A stretch of DNA of 64,000 nt from Sclerotinia nivalis (taxonomy: Eukaryota > Ascomycota > Leotiomycetes > Helotiales > Sclerotiniaceae): assembly GCA_029531795.1 (NCBI GenBank), contig JAPEIS010000012.1, forward strand, positions 1,178,001 to 1,242,000, read 5' to 3'. The position numbers were made by a program, and so were the translations under genes. Under the pieces are notes generated by a model. That model was not told where the DNA came from, searched no databases, and saw nothing but the letters and a program-made list of their open reading frames with translations. Below are positions 11,673 through 22,475 of this stretch, one piece after another. Every line of letters starts with the position of its first letter. Position 1 is the stretch's first letter.

Positions 11673-13361
11673 TCAAACCCTCAAACCCTCCAACCTCCCC
11701 ACCACAAACTCCATCAACAGCCCCGCCTCCACCTCACTCAAATCCTCTCTAACCCCCAAACATCTCTCCACCACCTCCTTATACCCCCTTCCAACTTTAC
11801 TTCCAAGCCCTGGCACCAAATTCTGCACCACAATCTTATCTCTAAACCTTTCGGCCGAATAATGCGGTTTATGGTACATTTGTAATGTTTTCCACAACCC
11901 AATCTCTAGTAATATCAATCCTAGAGAGTATATGTCGAAGGATTTACAATACTGTTTGCGCGGACAAGAGGGGGAATGTAGAGACGATGGATGACGGTGG
12001 AGATTCGCTGCTGTAGGGTTGCGGGATGCGATGGACATTTCGCCCATATGATCTGGACGGGAGGCATCGAAACCGAGGAGATAAGGTGTACTTATATCTG
12101 GAACATTTTCCCTTTCTTTCGAGATCCGTGGAATTTTCGCGTATGCGCTGGGGAAAAAGAGGATGTTGCTACTGCAGAGGTTTTTATGCAGCCAGTCTAA
12201 AGAGTGGAGAGACCAGAGAGCAACAGAAAGTGTATGGGCAAGTTTGAACCGATCGCCTAGAACAGGGGTGCGGAAATCGCTGCTGGTGATGAGGGCATTG
12301 AGAGTGGAGGAGGAGGCGGCGGAAGAGGGAGCACGGTAGATGAGTCCGTAGCGGGAGGAGGTACTGTCGTCTGTGTAGCCGAGACAATCGATCGTATGGA
12401 GGTCTGGGTGTCGATCTGAAGCACTGTGGATCATGCGTGCGAGGTCATCAATTCGGCGAAGATGATTTAGTCGAGCGTCGAGGTCTTCTCTATCGTACTC
12501 TACCCATTCCACTATAATTTCTTGTGATTCTACTAGTGAGGGACTCTTGTATTGTCCATGAATTCTTCCCATGTTTGCATTCTTGACTACCAATGCATGG
12601 CGTTGAATCTTGAGCGTATAAGTTGGCTTGAAATTCTTGGTCTCCTTCTCATCTAGATTGATTCTTAATTGCTTGAGATTGGCCGAAACATTCAATGCTG
12701 GATATACCCCACTACTTGCCGTCTCCAACATTTTCAGCTTGCCCAAATCGCGATGCGCACCTTGTAGTAGTTCATTCGTCCATGTTCTATGCAGGGTCGC
12801 TAGTCTTGACGGTGGAAACAGCTGTTCCAACCCATCGTTATAATCTTTCAGATCCTGTAAAAGCACCGTGAACTTCTCCTTATCGCCAATAACCCACTTG
12901 ACTCTCTTCGACAACTCGCTCCTCAAACTCAGCTTCCCCATCCCAAACCCTCCTTTCTCTTTTTCCGCCCCTCTCTCCCCATTCTCCTTCCCCTCTATTT
13001 CATCTCTTCCCCAACTTTCCTCCACAACCCCATATCTCTCCCTTAACCTCTGAAAATCCGTAATAGTCCTATACAACTCACTCAGAATCTCCATCGCCAA
13101 CCCCCTCATCCTCTCATTCCCAATCCCCTCCTCCCTCTTCAATTCCTCCTCAAACCTTCCCTCTAGCACCCCCCATTCCCGTCCCCAGACCAACAATCTC
13201 ATCTCCTCAATCTTAATCTTACAAATCAGTTTCTCCGAGTCTCGTGTGAGGTTAGATGCGGTCGTGAAGAGTGAGTACGCTGTTATACAACCGGAAAAAA
13301 TTTGACCGAGGACTCCAACTGCCCCGACGATCGAGAGAGCTGTACCGAGAACTTCGGCCAT
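11673..13361 (-). CDS. HeLo-domain protein with C-terminal pseudokinase-like domain
   Basis: An intronless frame of 562 residues from ATG at 13361. Residues 1 to about 210 match the HeLo domain of fungal prion-inhibition and cell-death proteins: a hydrophobic N-terminal helix (Met-Ala-Glu-Val-Leu-Gly-Thr-Ala-Leu-Ser), Arg-Asp-Ser-Glu-Lys, and the typical Glu-Met-Arg-Leu-Leu-Val-Trp-Gly near 53-60, then a charged low-complexity loop (115-140). Residues about 250-562 resemble a protein-kinase fold: a catalytic-loop-like Leu-His-Lys-Asn-Leu-Cys-Ser-Ser-Asn-Ile-Leu-Phe at 391-402, Gly-Phe-Asp-Ala-Ser at 430-434, and Asp-Ile-Tyr-Ser-Leu-Gly at 476-481. Asn replaces the catalytic Asp and Gly-Phe-Asp stands where Asp-Phe-Gly is expected, so it is probably inactive as a kinase. 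HeLo domains act in heterokaryon incompatibility and regulated cell death by membrane targeting. The kinase-like half may be the sensor or switch (inference). Confidence 0.85.
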   Translation of the reverse strand: MAEVLGTALSIVGAVGVLGQIFSGCITAYSLFTTASNLTRDSEKLICKIKIEEMRLLVWGREWGVLEGRFEEELKREEGIGNERMRGLAMEILSELYRTITDFQRLRERYGVVEESWGRDEIEGKENGERGAEKEKGGFGMGKLSLRSELSKRVKWVIGDKEKFTVLLQDLKDYNDGLEQLFPPSRLATLHRTWTNELLQGAHRDLGKLKMLETASSGVYPALNVSANLKQLRINLDEKETKNFKPTYTLKIQRHALVVKNANMGRIHGQYKSPSLVESQEIIVEWVEYDREDLDARLNHLRRIDDLARMIHSASDRHPDLHTIDCLGYTDDSTSSRYGLIYRAPSSAASSSTLNALITSSDFRTPVLGDRFKLAHTLSVALWSLHSLDWLHKNLCSSNILFFPSAYAKIPRISKERENVPDISTPYLLGFDASRPDHMGEMSIASRNPTAANLHRHPSSLHSPSCPRKQYCKSFDIYSLGLILLEIGLWKTLQMYHKPHYSAERFRDKIVVQNLVPGLGSKVGRGYKEVVERCLGVREDLSEVEAGLLMEFVVGRLEGLRV

Positions 13362-14154
13362 GATCTCGGCTTATTGCGCAGGGAATGTGAGATGAGCGAG
13401 GTAGATTTTGGGCACACGTGAAGGGTATGTATCGTGATATTGTTGCATAAGTATATGCGGGAAAATGCTAATAAGTAGGTATTAACATAACTAATAGGCT
13501 AATACCCAATCTCAAGCCAGATGCACGGAACTCATCAACATAAGAACAAACAAACAAAGATGGAAAAATGGCAATTATATCATTGAAGAAAATGGTTACA
13601 AACTTGACAGATCAGCTTGTGGCCAACAGAAGAAAAATTTAAGTTGCAGGTGATGGTGGTGGCTTACGGGGATTAGCAATGCAGGTGTGACCTTAATAAT
13701 AAGTGGGTAGGCCATCTTGCATTTGTATGGTAAGAAAATACTGATTTAGTCGCAGGTCGATTTGACAAAATAGTCTTTCTAGGATATGCTGGCAATGCTA
13801 TACAGTTTCATTAAGTTCGACAGTCCGAGGGTCATAAGGTGTTTCAATTTGACCTCGAAACAATCGTTTTTTCACTTTAGTGAAGCACGGGAGAACACAA
13901 TGTTTAGCTTGTAAGTCATTCATATACTTTATAAATTGCCAGCTTCGAGATTTACATTCGGAAGATGTTGACGCTATGCCTGAAGCAAGCGTCCAAGCCT
14001 CCTGAATCTTCCTTAAGAGGAAGAAAGACATAACAATAATAGAAAAGTTTCCCTCATCAAATTGAACTCCGCCTTAAATGCACGGCTTCCTGTTTAATTT
14101 TTCCTGAACCTTGACCCCCCTATTCTCATCTCGTTTCAAACTCACCACAACAGC
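13362..14154. other. Spacer between the HeLo gene and the erv29 homologue
   Basis: This contains the upstream region of the HeLo gene and the 3' flank of the cargo-receptor gene. The minus frame at 13798-14031 has no features and is not called. Confidence 0.5.
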
Positions 14155-15286
<1,132 letters not shown>

Positions 15287-16046
15287 CGTCGCAGTTCTAC
15301 TGGACTTGAACCAAGCGGAAGAGAATTAAAAGAAGCTGACCTAGTTATTTTCAATTAACACCAATAGTGTCTTGTAGTCGCTGAGGGTAAATTGGTATTA
15401 ATTCAAAGGGGTGGAGTTGTGAAGAAGGGGGATGGGTGCATTGGGCCTTTTGAAGTTTGAGGTCTTTCCAAGATTCTCGGTAGAATAACCTAAAGGACAG
15501 ATAATGGTCCCGAAAACCTAATGAGTTACCCCATTTAGCACTGCTGCTATATGCGGAATGGAATACAATCAATTTATCAATTGTTTGAATGAATGAATGA
15601 ATAATGAAATTCACAAAGCTCTTTGAATTGACTTTGAATAGTTATAATCACAATAGAAGTTACTATAATGCCATTTAAAATAAAAATCACATAAAGTACG
15701 AGAAATAAGTGTGCAAAAGTTTAATATTTTTCGTATATCTAACTTTGATGTTCCATTGTAGGATTTGCTCGTTATCACACATGATTTTTTATACTGTAGT
15801 TTGTGATCCCAGCTTCATTCTTCTCCTGAATGACACAGGGCACTGATCTGATGTCTCTGATTGAACGGTCTCATCTCGCGACTTAGGGGGGAATTTCGAC
15901 GACGTCAATTGCCCTAACGTATAACTCCAATTCAGATAGCTTGATGCCGCCTTACCGATTCTAAACGATTTCCCGCTATAACGCCCTAAATCATTATGGT
16001 AACACATAAATACGGATCCAAAAGGTATTCTTTCTAAGTAAGATCC
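15287..16046. other. Spacer between the erv29 homologue and verprolin
   Basis: Upstream region of the cargo-receptor gene and 3' flank of the verprolin gene. It is A+T-rich, with a short GAAT-type microsatellite near 15587-15603. No gene is supported. Confidence 0.5.
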
Positions 16047-17485
16047 TTACTGGAAAGCACTCAGATCCAACGGAACACTACTCCCACGGCCAGCCCGATA
16101 TTTCTTGGGTCCACCAAGAAATTCTCGAGGTTTAGGGAATACTGATTCGTCGGTGAATTTCCATCGGGAATCATTGATTATTACTCTCCTATTAGAGCTA
16201 GCGGCTTTCGGTAAGGTACCGTTTGATGAGAGAGTATATGAGCTAGAATCCATTGTGTGAGTTCTTCCTTGTTGTTGACTTTGACTTCTTGATATTGGTG
16301 CCGTTGGTGGTGCCGCTGGTGGTGCAGCTGGTGGTGCAGGCGGAGATGGCGCTCTGTGTGACGATATAGAGGGAGGCCCATTAGAGGGGGGTGGCGGCGG
16401 TGGAGGGGGTGCACCCATTGGTGATACTTGACCGGCAGCACGAATTGCTGCTTGCATAGCAAGACTCTGACTACCTCCATTGGTCGAAGGTGGAGACGTT
16501 GGTGGAGGGGGCGCATGTGCTCGAGGTGGGTTGCTGGGAGGGCGTGGAGCTGGAGAAGGTGGTGGCGGTGGTGCAGCAGGCGGTGGAGGGGCTGAAGAAG
16601 AAGGGGGTGGAGGTGCAAATGATGGCGGTGGTGGTGGGGCTGATAAAGCTGATGGCTTTCGAGTCCCAGGAGGTGGAGGAGGTTTCTTGCCAATAGGAGG
16701 TGGTGGTCCCTTAAGAGAAGCTGAAGAAGCAGGTCGAGAAATTGGTGGCCCAGCAGTTTTTCGCAAATTGGCAATCGAGGGCGCGAATGCAGGTGTTGAG
16801 GGGCTGGGCTGAGGAGGAGGCCTGGCTGATGGTAAAGGAGGGGCTGCGTTTGTTGGAGGTCTAGGAGCCGCCATACCTGGTGGTTTAGGCGTAGAAAATT
16901 CCGGTTCCGATGTAAATGATGAATCTCGATTTGCTGTTAAGAATTAGAATCTATCCTATCCTTATAGAACATAAAGCTTACCGCCAGTATCTACTCCTCC
17001 GCCTCGTTTCTTTAACTTGGGCATGCCACCTGCGAAGATTCCTCCTAACTGTGGAGGTTGTTCCATTCCTGTGGACGCGCTATTCCCTTGGTCACTATCA
17101 CTTCGAGCTCTATTTCCCCCAGGTACAGGTGGTGCGCCAAAACCCCCAGGAGGTTTTGCCATTCCAGGTACTGGTGGAGCACCTCCTATCGGCATTTGCC
17201 CAGAACCACCGGATACTTTGCCTACTATTGGTGCCGATCGGTCGTTGGTTACAGCTTTCTTGAGTGCTCTTCCTTTCGTGATATCTGACAGAAGTGCGCC
17301 CTATAACATGGTTAGCAACTCTAACTTAACATTGTACAACCGGGAGTGTTTACTCTGTTGGTAGCGACTTTCGCAGGTGGCCTTGATGGCATCGATCCTG
17401 GGGCCCCTCCAGGCGGCGGAGGAGGAGGAGGACCTCCAAATCCCGGTGGAGGAGGGGGAGGAGGAGGTGGTGGTGGAGGAGGCAT
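16047..17485 (-). CDS. vrp1: Verprolin/WIP-family actin-binding protein
   Basis: Three exons (17354-17485, 16982-17300, 16047-16933), with introns of 53 and 48 nt, give 445 residues. The protein begins with a run of prolines and Gly-Phe-Gly-Gly. At about residues 43-70 there is a WH2 motif (Asn-Arg-Gly-Ala-Leu-Leu-Ser-Asp-Ile, then Arg-Ala-Leu-Lys-Lys), which the first intron splits. The middle is long and Pro/Ala/Ser-rich, with many Pro runs that bind profilin and SH3 domains. The C-terminus carries the WASP-binding signature: Arg-Trp-Lys-Phe-Thr-Asp-Glu-Ser followed by Pro-Lys-Pro-Arg-Glu-Phe. Verprolin links WASP (Las17), Arp2/3 and actin at endocytic patches. It has a single WH2 domain and a normal order. 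The long antisense open frames here are a by-product of the Pro-rich code. Confidence 0.95.
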
Positions 17486-17884
17486 GATTTCGTGAATAAC
17501 AGTTGTTTAAGTTGAGGCAGAACAACTTTTAATGTAACTTCAAATTGGTTATTTGATCAAAATATTTGGTAGTGGGTACCATTCAAGCATGAAAGCCAAG
17601 AGAGATGGGTTCAAACAGAATGAATTAATTGTACGTTTCAATGCTTCAAAGAAGAAGCTTAAATAGAAGCTCAGAAAGTTATTTCGGATTCACGCATTGT
17701 GTTCGTCGTCACAATTGTGGCTCATGCATCAAGTTCAGCCTTCTTTATTAGTCAGCCACGTCAAACTTACAGGGCCAGGGAACAGGGTTATGATATTTTG
17801 GGATGCGGGTTTGGCGGGCTTGAACTACAGCTCGTCGAAAAACCTCAAGTTGAAGATCACGAAAACTTGATATTACCCTACAAA
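17486..17884. promoter_or_regulatory. Shared spacer of verprolin and a mitochondrial-protein gene
   Basis: The two ATG codons are 399 bp apart and point away from each other, so this must hold both promoters and 5' leaders. The frame of the rightward gene stays open upstream to about 17699 but without an ATG, so that extension is treated as leader. Confidence 0.45.
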
Positions 17885-19147
17885 ATGTCCAACCGCCTTT
17901 TCAAGCCTCGGTCAGATGTGTGCCGTATATGCGATTTCATAACTTCTCAAAAGCCCTCCTTGAGACAACAACATCGTCTTTCGAAAGCCATTAACACCAT
18001 TCCTCTTCGTACATTTATCACCACTTCAAGAAAACGATCAAGCAAACCACCAAAGTCCACCTCTTTCGATTCTTCGCGAAAACCCTCTGATTCGAATCGA
18101 GCGCATGCACAATCATCGCGGCGGCATATTACGGAAGCAGAACTAGCACAAGAACTAAGGCATGGAGTCCAGGCCTGTAGTAACTTATTCTCAGAAACTG
18201 TACCTTCGGAAAAGGCTATTCTGAAGGTTCTTCATACATGCCGATTGATTGCCGCAGATGTTGCTGGAGAGCCTGCCAAATCATCAGAAGCAAAGAAGGA
18301 TGTAACCGCTGCGGCGTCTTTACTTTCTTTGGCTGATCGAGGTTCGAAGGAGTTACGAGTCCAAAAGCTATCCCGCGAGACCCAATTTCTAGTAGATGAG
18401 CTCTCGCAAGCCCTATTTTCGATTGCCTCTAACGAGGCTGTCTTTATATCGCCAGAGATCTTGGAACTATACATAAGCGCGCAATCATGTCTAGGAAAAC
18501 CGGAGACGTTCCCGGGAGTATTTTATTTGTATGCGAACAAGCCGATACCAATTGAGGGTTCCAAGCCGATACAATTCAAAAATCAAAATCCAAACAAGGT
18601 CAACAATGCCATCCCAATTGCCGTGGCAGATCAAGCTTTACAGACAGCGATTGATGCGAGGGAACTAGATGTAGCTATGGATATCATTGATACGGCGTAT
18701 GCGCAAAAAGCATTTCGCCGTGCCAAATTTATCCGGAAAGGATTATTACCTGCCACTGGACTTGCCGTGGCACCTATTGCAGCATATGGCGTTGCATCAC
18801 AACTTGCCATGTTCCAAAACACTATGGAACCCGGCATGGCTACAAACATCGCATTCGCTGGAATATTAGCATATATGGGGTTTACGACTACTATTGGTGT
18901 GGTAGCTGTGACGACAGCTAATGATCAAATGGATCGCGTAACTTGGGCCCCTGGTATGCCATTAAGGGAGCGCTGGATTCGTGAAGAAGAGCGGGCCGCG
19001 ATAGATAAAGTCGCCGGATCATGGGGTTTTCATGAAAAATGGCGGCGTGGAGAAGAAGAGGGTAAAGACTGGGATCGATTAAGACTATGGATCGGCAATA
19101 AAGGAATGTTGCTTGATGCGGTGGAGCTTATGGAAGGTATGGAGTAG
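17885..19147 (+). CDS. Predicted mitochondrial membrane protein, family not recognised
   Basis: An intronless frame of 420 residues. I chose the ATG at 17885, in the context ACAAAATGTCC with A at -3, because the longer frame to 17699 has no earlier ATG. The first 60 residues are rich in Arg, Lys and Ser with almost no acidic residues, as in a mitochondrial presequence (Arg-Thr-Phe-Ile-Thr-Thr-Ser-Arg-Lys-Arg). The central part looks helical, with repeat-like pairs of helices (Ala-Leu-Gln-Thr-Ala-Ile-Asp-Ala-Arg-Glu-Leu-Asp-Val-Ala). Two hydrophobic spans near residues 290-345 (around Gly-Leu-Leu-Pro-Ala-Thr-Gly-Leu-Ala-Val-Ala-Pro and Ile-Ala-Phe-Ala-Gly-Ile-Leu-Ala-Tyr) may cross the inner membrane. 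The end is Trp/Arg/Glu-rich. I cannot name it; a role in organelle gene expression or complex assembly would be a guess. Confidence 0.8.
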   Translation: MSNRLFKPRSDVCRICDFITSQKPSLRQQHRLSKAINTIPLRTFITTSRKRSSKPPKSTSFDSSRKPSDSNRAHAQSSRRHITEAELAQELRHGVQACSNLFSETVPSEKAILKVLHTCRLIAADVAGEPAKSSEAKKDVTAAASLLSLADRGSKELRVQKLSRETQFLVDELSQALFSIASNEAVFISPEILELYISAQSCLGKPETFPGVFYLYANKPIPIEGSKPIQFKNQNPNKVNNAIPIAVADQALQTAIDARELDVAMDIIDTAYAQKAFRRAKFIRKGLLPATGLAVAPIAAYGVASQLAMFQNTMEPGMATNIAFAGILAYMGFTTTIGVVAVTTANDQMDRVTWAPGMPLRERWIREEERAAIDKVAGSWGFHEKWRRGEEEGKDWDRLRLWIGNKGMLLDAVELMEGME

Positions 19148-19694
19148 ATGAGCTTTTAGGGAGGTATGGAATGAATAACCTTTACCTTAACGTCTGTCGG
19201 TCTTGACGGCCTGCTGATTTCGCTAGCGCGGAAATCGCTTTAAGATACGATGATATTGGAAGTTTGAGCCTCTCGGCCTTGCAGACCTGTCAAATGCCTT
19301 CCTTTGCTATTTGAAATTTTTAGTTTAGCCTGAACTATTTTGCGAGCGCAAAACGCAAGTCAAGACGATAGATATATAGGTATGACCTAGTTGACATGTA
19401 CCCAATTGAATGCAGACTTTTCAACGCGACGTGTCTTCATAAAAATTGGTTGTAAACTAAGTTCACCGGTTTCGCAAGCGAGGAGACAGCTTCAGATAGG
19501 GTGAACTCTAGCGTAGTATGTAAGTCATGAAATTTAGACTTTGAAATATCTTCCACTATAAATTATGACGTTTTTCTTATAAAAATTTACCAGTCTCGCA
19601 TCTGTTTCGAAGCAACTGAAACAATCACTTTTACTCTGAACAAGAACCAGTCTAATTATTCATTATTATTTTTATTTTTATCTTGAGAATCACT
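19148..19694. other. Spacer with no supported feature
   Basis: 3' flank of the mitochondrial-protein gene and promoter of the four-helix membrane protein gene. It contains no open frame of note and no recognised repeat. Confidence 0.5.
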
Positions 19695-21489
19695 ATGGCG
19701 TCCAATGTAATAGATTCAATGCAATCAGAGCAGTGTCTTAAGCATGGCCATTTCATGCAGAGTCTGAGTCCAAGCAAAGTAAAGAGCATCTTCTGGGTTC
19801 TCTTCTTGGTTGTGCTCGTCATGTTGACCATTGCTGCGAGTGCCTTTACCAAAAGTGCCAATATAGCCACGTATGTTTGTCGCTCTCCAATTCCCTTCAT
19901 CTGCCATGTGATCTCACTGGCGAACAATTAACAAAACCGTTTAGGCACATTAAAAACGCAGAACTTCACCCTACAATTTCCCGAGACCTCTGTCAAGACC
20001 TGCTCTCCAAGAGTAAAGCTAAACATCGCCGCACCCAAATTCGATGCATCTACGTCTCCTCCTTATGTTTCATCGTCGCGATTTTCTGTACAGTCTTCGA
20101 AGCCTTCGCCGCATCCACTCTTATTTTCTGTCATAAATTGGACATGGGTTTCCTCTATTGGTCATTCTGGACATTGCTGCAGGTGGGGAGTACCATTGCC
20201 ATTTTTGGCATTGCGTTGGCTCAATTGTGGTCGTGTATGGGAAGGGAGTCGCTTCCGGTTAAGTATGTAACTATAATTCATTTTGTGTCTCTCAATTTTC
20301 AATCTTGTTTAACTTTTGAGCACTTCATCTTATTCAGCATTTTATCGATATTCTCTTCAGTCCTTCACTCGGAGATCCCTCTCGTGACTTGGACTATTGC
20401 TTTTCTATCCCCTGGGCTTTCCCCGTGCTTACGAGGACGCTTAATATCGGATGGGCGCCTCCATCCATTGAATGCTTCGTTTGCTCCAATACTTTGAATG
20501 TCGCATCTAGTTTGAATACATAGGTATCTAAGCTTGCTATAAATGTTTCATCTTACCTGACTTTGTCGGATTCGAACTGACTGTATTTTGTGTAATAGTG
20601 TGGCAATTGGAACACCTGTACTAATCATAGCTTGGTTGGGCGTGGCATTCGAATATCTATTCAAGGCATGGCTAAGCGAGGAGACAATAAAGAGGTTTGA
20701 GACTTTTGTGGATGGTGTGATAGATTCATCTCGGTAAGTCCTTTCTATCTCTTCCAAAATGTGTGTCCAATAGTCCGGAAGCAGTCCAACAATCACAGGC
20801 TTTCGAATATCGAAACTATTTTAAACATTGAATCCATTTGGAGCATTCAAGTCTTTTAGAATATTCGTATCTTTTGGAACATTCAAACCATTCAAATAAA
20901 TAAGACATTTTCAAAAACTTGATGTTTTTCAAGTATTGAAACCTCTTAAATTTATCTGGTCTGCTAGTCCGAACTATTGGACACACTGCTCCCAAACAAC
21001 CAACAAACCACAAACTAACAACTCGCCAGCCAAAGTAGAACCTCCTCGGAGGCCGAAACCAGCACGCCCTCCATCCCAACAGCCGAACTCCTAGGATTCA
21101 CCATAGACAGCCGTCCAATAATTTCCTTCAACAAATTATCCGACGCTGTTCACCCCATGGCTCGTCATTTTGCCACTACCGAGAATGGCCGCTCAATATA
21201 TATATACGGGGCCATTCCCACCGATTCCGCGAATGCTTCCGCGGATAATGATAAGGATTCTGCGGCAGGACTCAATGTTTCTACTGCTAATGGAACATTG
21301 GAATCGGGGAGAGTGTCTCGTACTATAAACTTTCAGGACGAACGTGGGGCTGTATCTACGCGTGCATCTACGCCTGGTTCCTCCGTGAACAGATCTCAGG
21401 TTAGCGAATCAGATGATTCTACACTCGGTCGAAGTCTTACGTCGGGAAGTCTTACCGATGGACGATTTGGTTCCGATGAATCGGTTTAG
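19695..21489 (+). CDS. Four-helix membrane protein with Ser-rich tail, unknown function
   Basis: Proposed exons are 19695-19870, 19945-20262, 20599-20733 and 21030-21489 (362 residues). Frame is kept across all joins. Four hydrophobic spans are visible: around Val-Leu-Phe-Leu-Val-Val-Leu-Val-Met (residues 34-52), Val-Ser-Ser-Leu-Cys-Phe-Ile-Val-Ala-Ile, Leu-Leu-Gln-Val-Gly-Ser-Thr-Ile-Ala-Ile-Phe, and Val-Leu-Ile-Ile-Ala-Trp-Leu-Gly-Val-Ala. The last exon encodes a soluble Ser/Thr/Asp-rich tail with an Ile-Ser-Phe-Asn-Lys-Leu start. No family is recognised, although the layout recalls fungal tetraspan proteins. Intron 2 (336 nt) is the weakest call: inside it, 20338-20500 can be read in another frame with plausible composition, so an alternative exon is possible. 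Intron 3 (296 nt) contains repeat copy B and would be only about 70 nt without it. Its acceptor could also be 6 nt further right, at 21035, still in frame. Confidence 0.65.
20761..20986. repeat. MITE-like 18-bp-periodic repeat, copy B (in an intron)
   Basis: This is the best-preserved copy. The left end is GTGTGTCCAATAGTCCGGA; the right end read on the minus strand is GTGTGTCCAATAGTTCGGA, a 19-bp terminal inverted repeat with one mismatch. Inside are consecutive 18-bp units such as TGAATCCATTTGGAGCAT, TCAAGTCTTTTAGAATAT and TCGTATCTTTTGGAACAT. The element sits wholly inside intron 20734-21029. No target-site duplication is obvious. Confidence 0.8.
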
Positions 21490-21779
21490 GGTTTGGGAAT
21501 GATGCGTCTGAAGGATGAGATTGGAAAATGCGAGGTTTTAATGTTTGGGAGGGCTACCTACAAAGGGGATATATCCTGTTATAACGTGTGTTAAAAGGGG
21601 CGGGCGTTTGTTTATACCATTGTTGTTTCTGAAGTGCTCAATGTGATAATTAAAAGTTTGGATATTCTTCGGTGCAAGGTGGATTTGGGATATAGATAAA
21701 ATTTGATCGGTAATTTCACATACTGTTATATGCATCGAAGATTTAGGAAAAAATTCGTCGCTTTTCTATGTTTTTAGTA

Positions 21780-21984
21780 ATCTGGTCTACAGCTCAATTT
21801 GAATATATCAAATCTGGAATATATGAAAATCGTTCAACTATTTTGATGAAGTGAATTTATAAAAAAATTGGAAAATTCAAATCAACTTCAATGATCCAAA
21901 AAATTCCAATAACCCAAACGACTTCAATATTCAGGAGCCATCCCCCTATTACCGGACTACAGTCCGAACTATTCGTCCCAGCTA
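21780..21984. repeat. Degenerate 18-bp-periodic repeat, copy D
   Basis: The right end, read on the minus strand, is CGAATAGTTCGGACTGTAG and then TCCGG, close to the family end. The left end (TCTGGTCTACAGCTC) is badly eroded. The interior has 18-bp units such as TTCAATGATCCAAAAAAT and TCCAATAACCCAAACGAC. The assignment rests on one good end plus the periodicity. Confidence 0.5.
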
Positions 21985-22023
21985 CGTTTTCCTTTCCTTC
22001 TTGGTCTCGGCTTTGCTTAACTC

Positions 22024-22157
22024 TTATTATTCATTCTCATTATTCATTTTTATTATTCATTTTCATTATTCACTTCCATCATTCACTTCCATCATTCACT
22101 TTCATCATTCACTTCCATCATTCACTTCTATCATCCACTTCCATCATTCACTTCCAA
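22024..22157. repeat. 13-bp minisatellite
   Basis: About ten tandem copies of a 13-bp unit close to CACTTCCATCATT, with a left half drifting to TCATTTTTATTAT. It lies in a convergent spacer and is not coding. Confidence 0.85.
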
Positions 22158-22475
22158 CAACCCCTCTCGCACCCCCTTCCCACTTCTCAAAGAGTCAGAT
22201 GCATTCTACACTAGAATACTCATTACTTCAATTCCTGAGTAGCTTTTATACAATGAGATTGAACGTAGAAACCATTACTTTGTCAATTTTTACTCCAAAA
22301 CATTGATTTCCCTTATACACCATTATCATACCACATATGCATATTAGCACAAATCCTGAAAGGTATATAAACTTTTATTCCCTTATAATCTTAGGCTATG
22401 CATAATAGAACCATCTATCTAATCATGCCACGCTCAACGCTTTCACAACCTCATTCATTCAACGCCAACCCCATC

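Larger units (their letters stand above)
21490..22475. other. Spacer with repeat copy D and a 13-bp minisatellite
   Basis: Convergent spacer between the four-helix protein gene and the CHORD gene. It holds two repeats listed separately (about 21780-21984 and 22024-22157). No gene is supported. Confidence 0.6.

Noticed and set aside
16181..16812. Long frames on both strands inside the verprolin gene
   Set aside because: Pro-rich codons (CCN) leave other frames free of stops. The verprolin frame has the WH2 and WASP-binding motifs and two clean introns.
17699..17884. N-terminal extension of the mitochondrial protein frame
   Set aside because: The open frame upstream has no ATG. The ATG at 17885 has a good context and is followed by a presequence-like segment.
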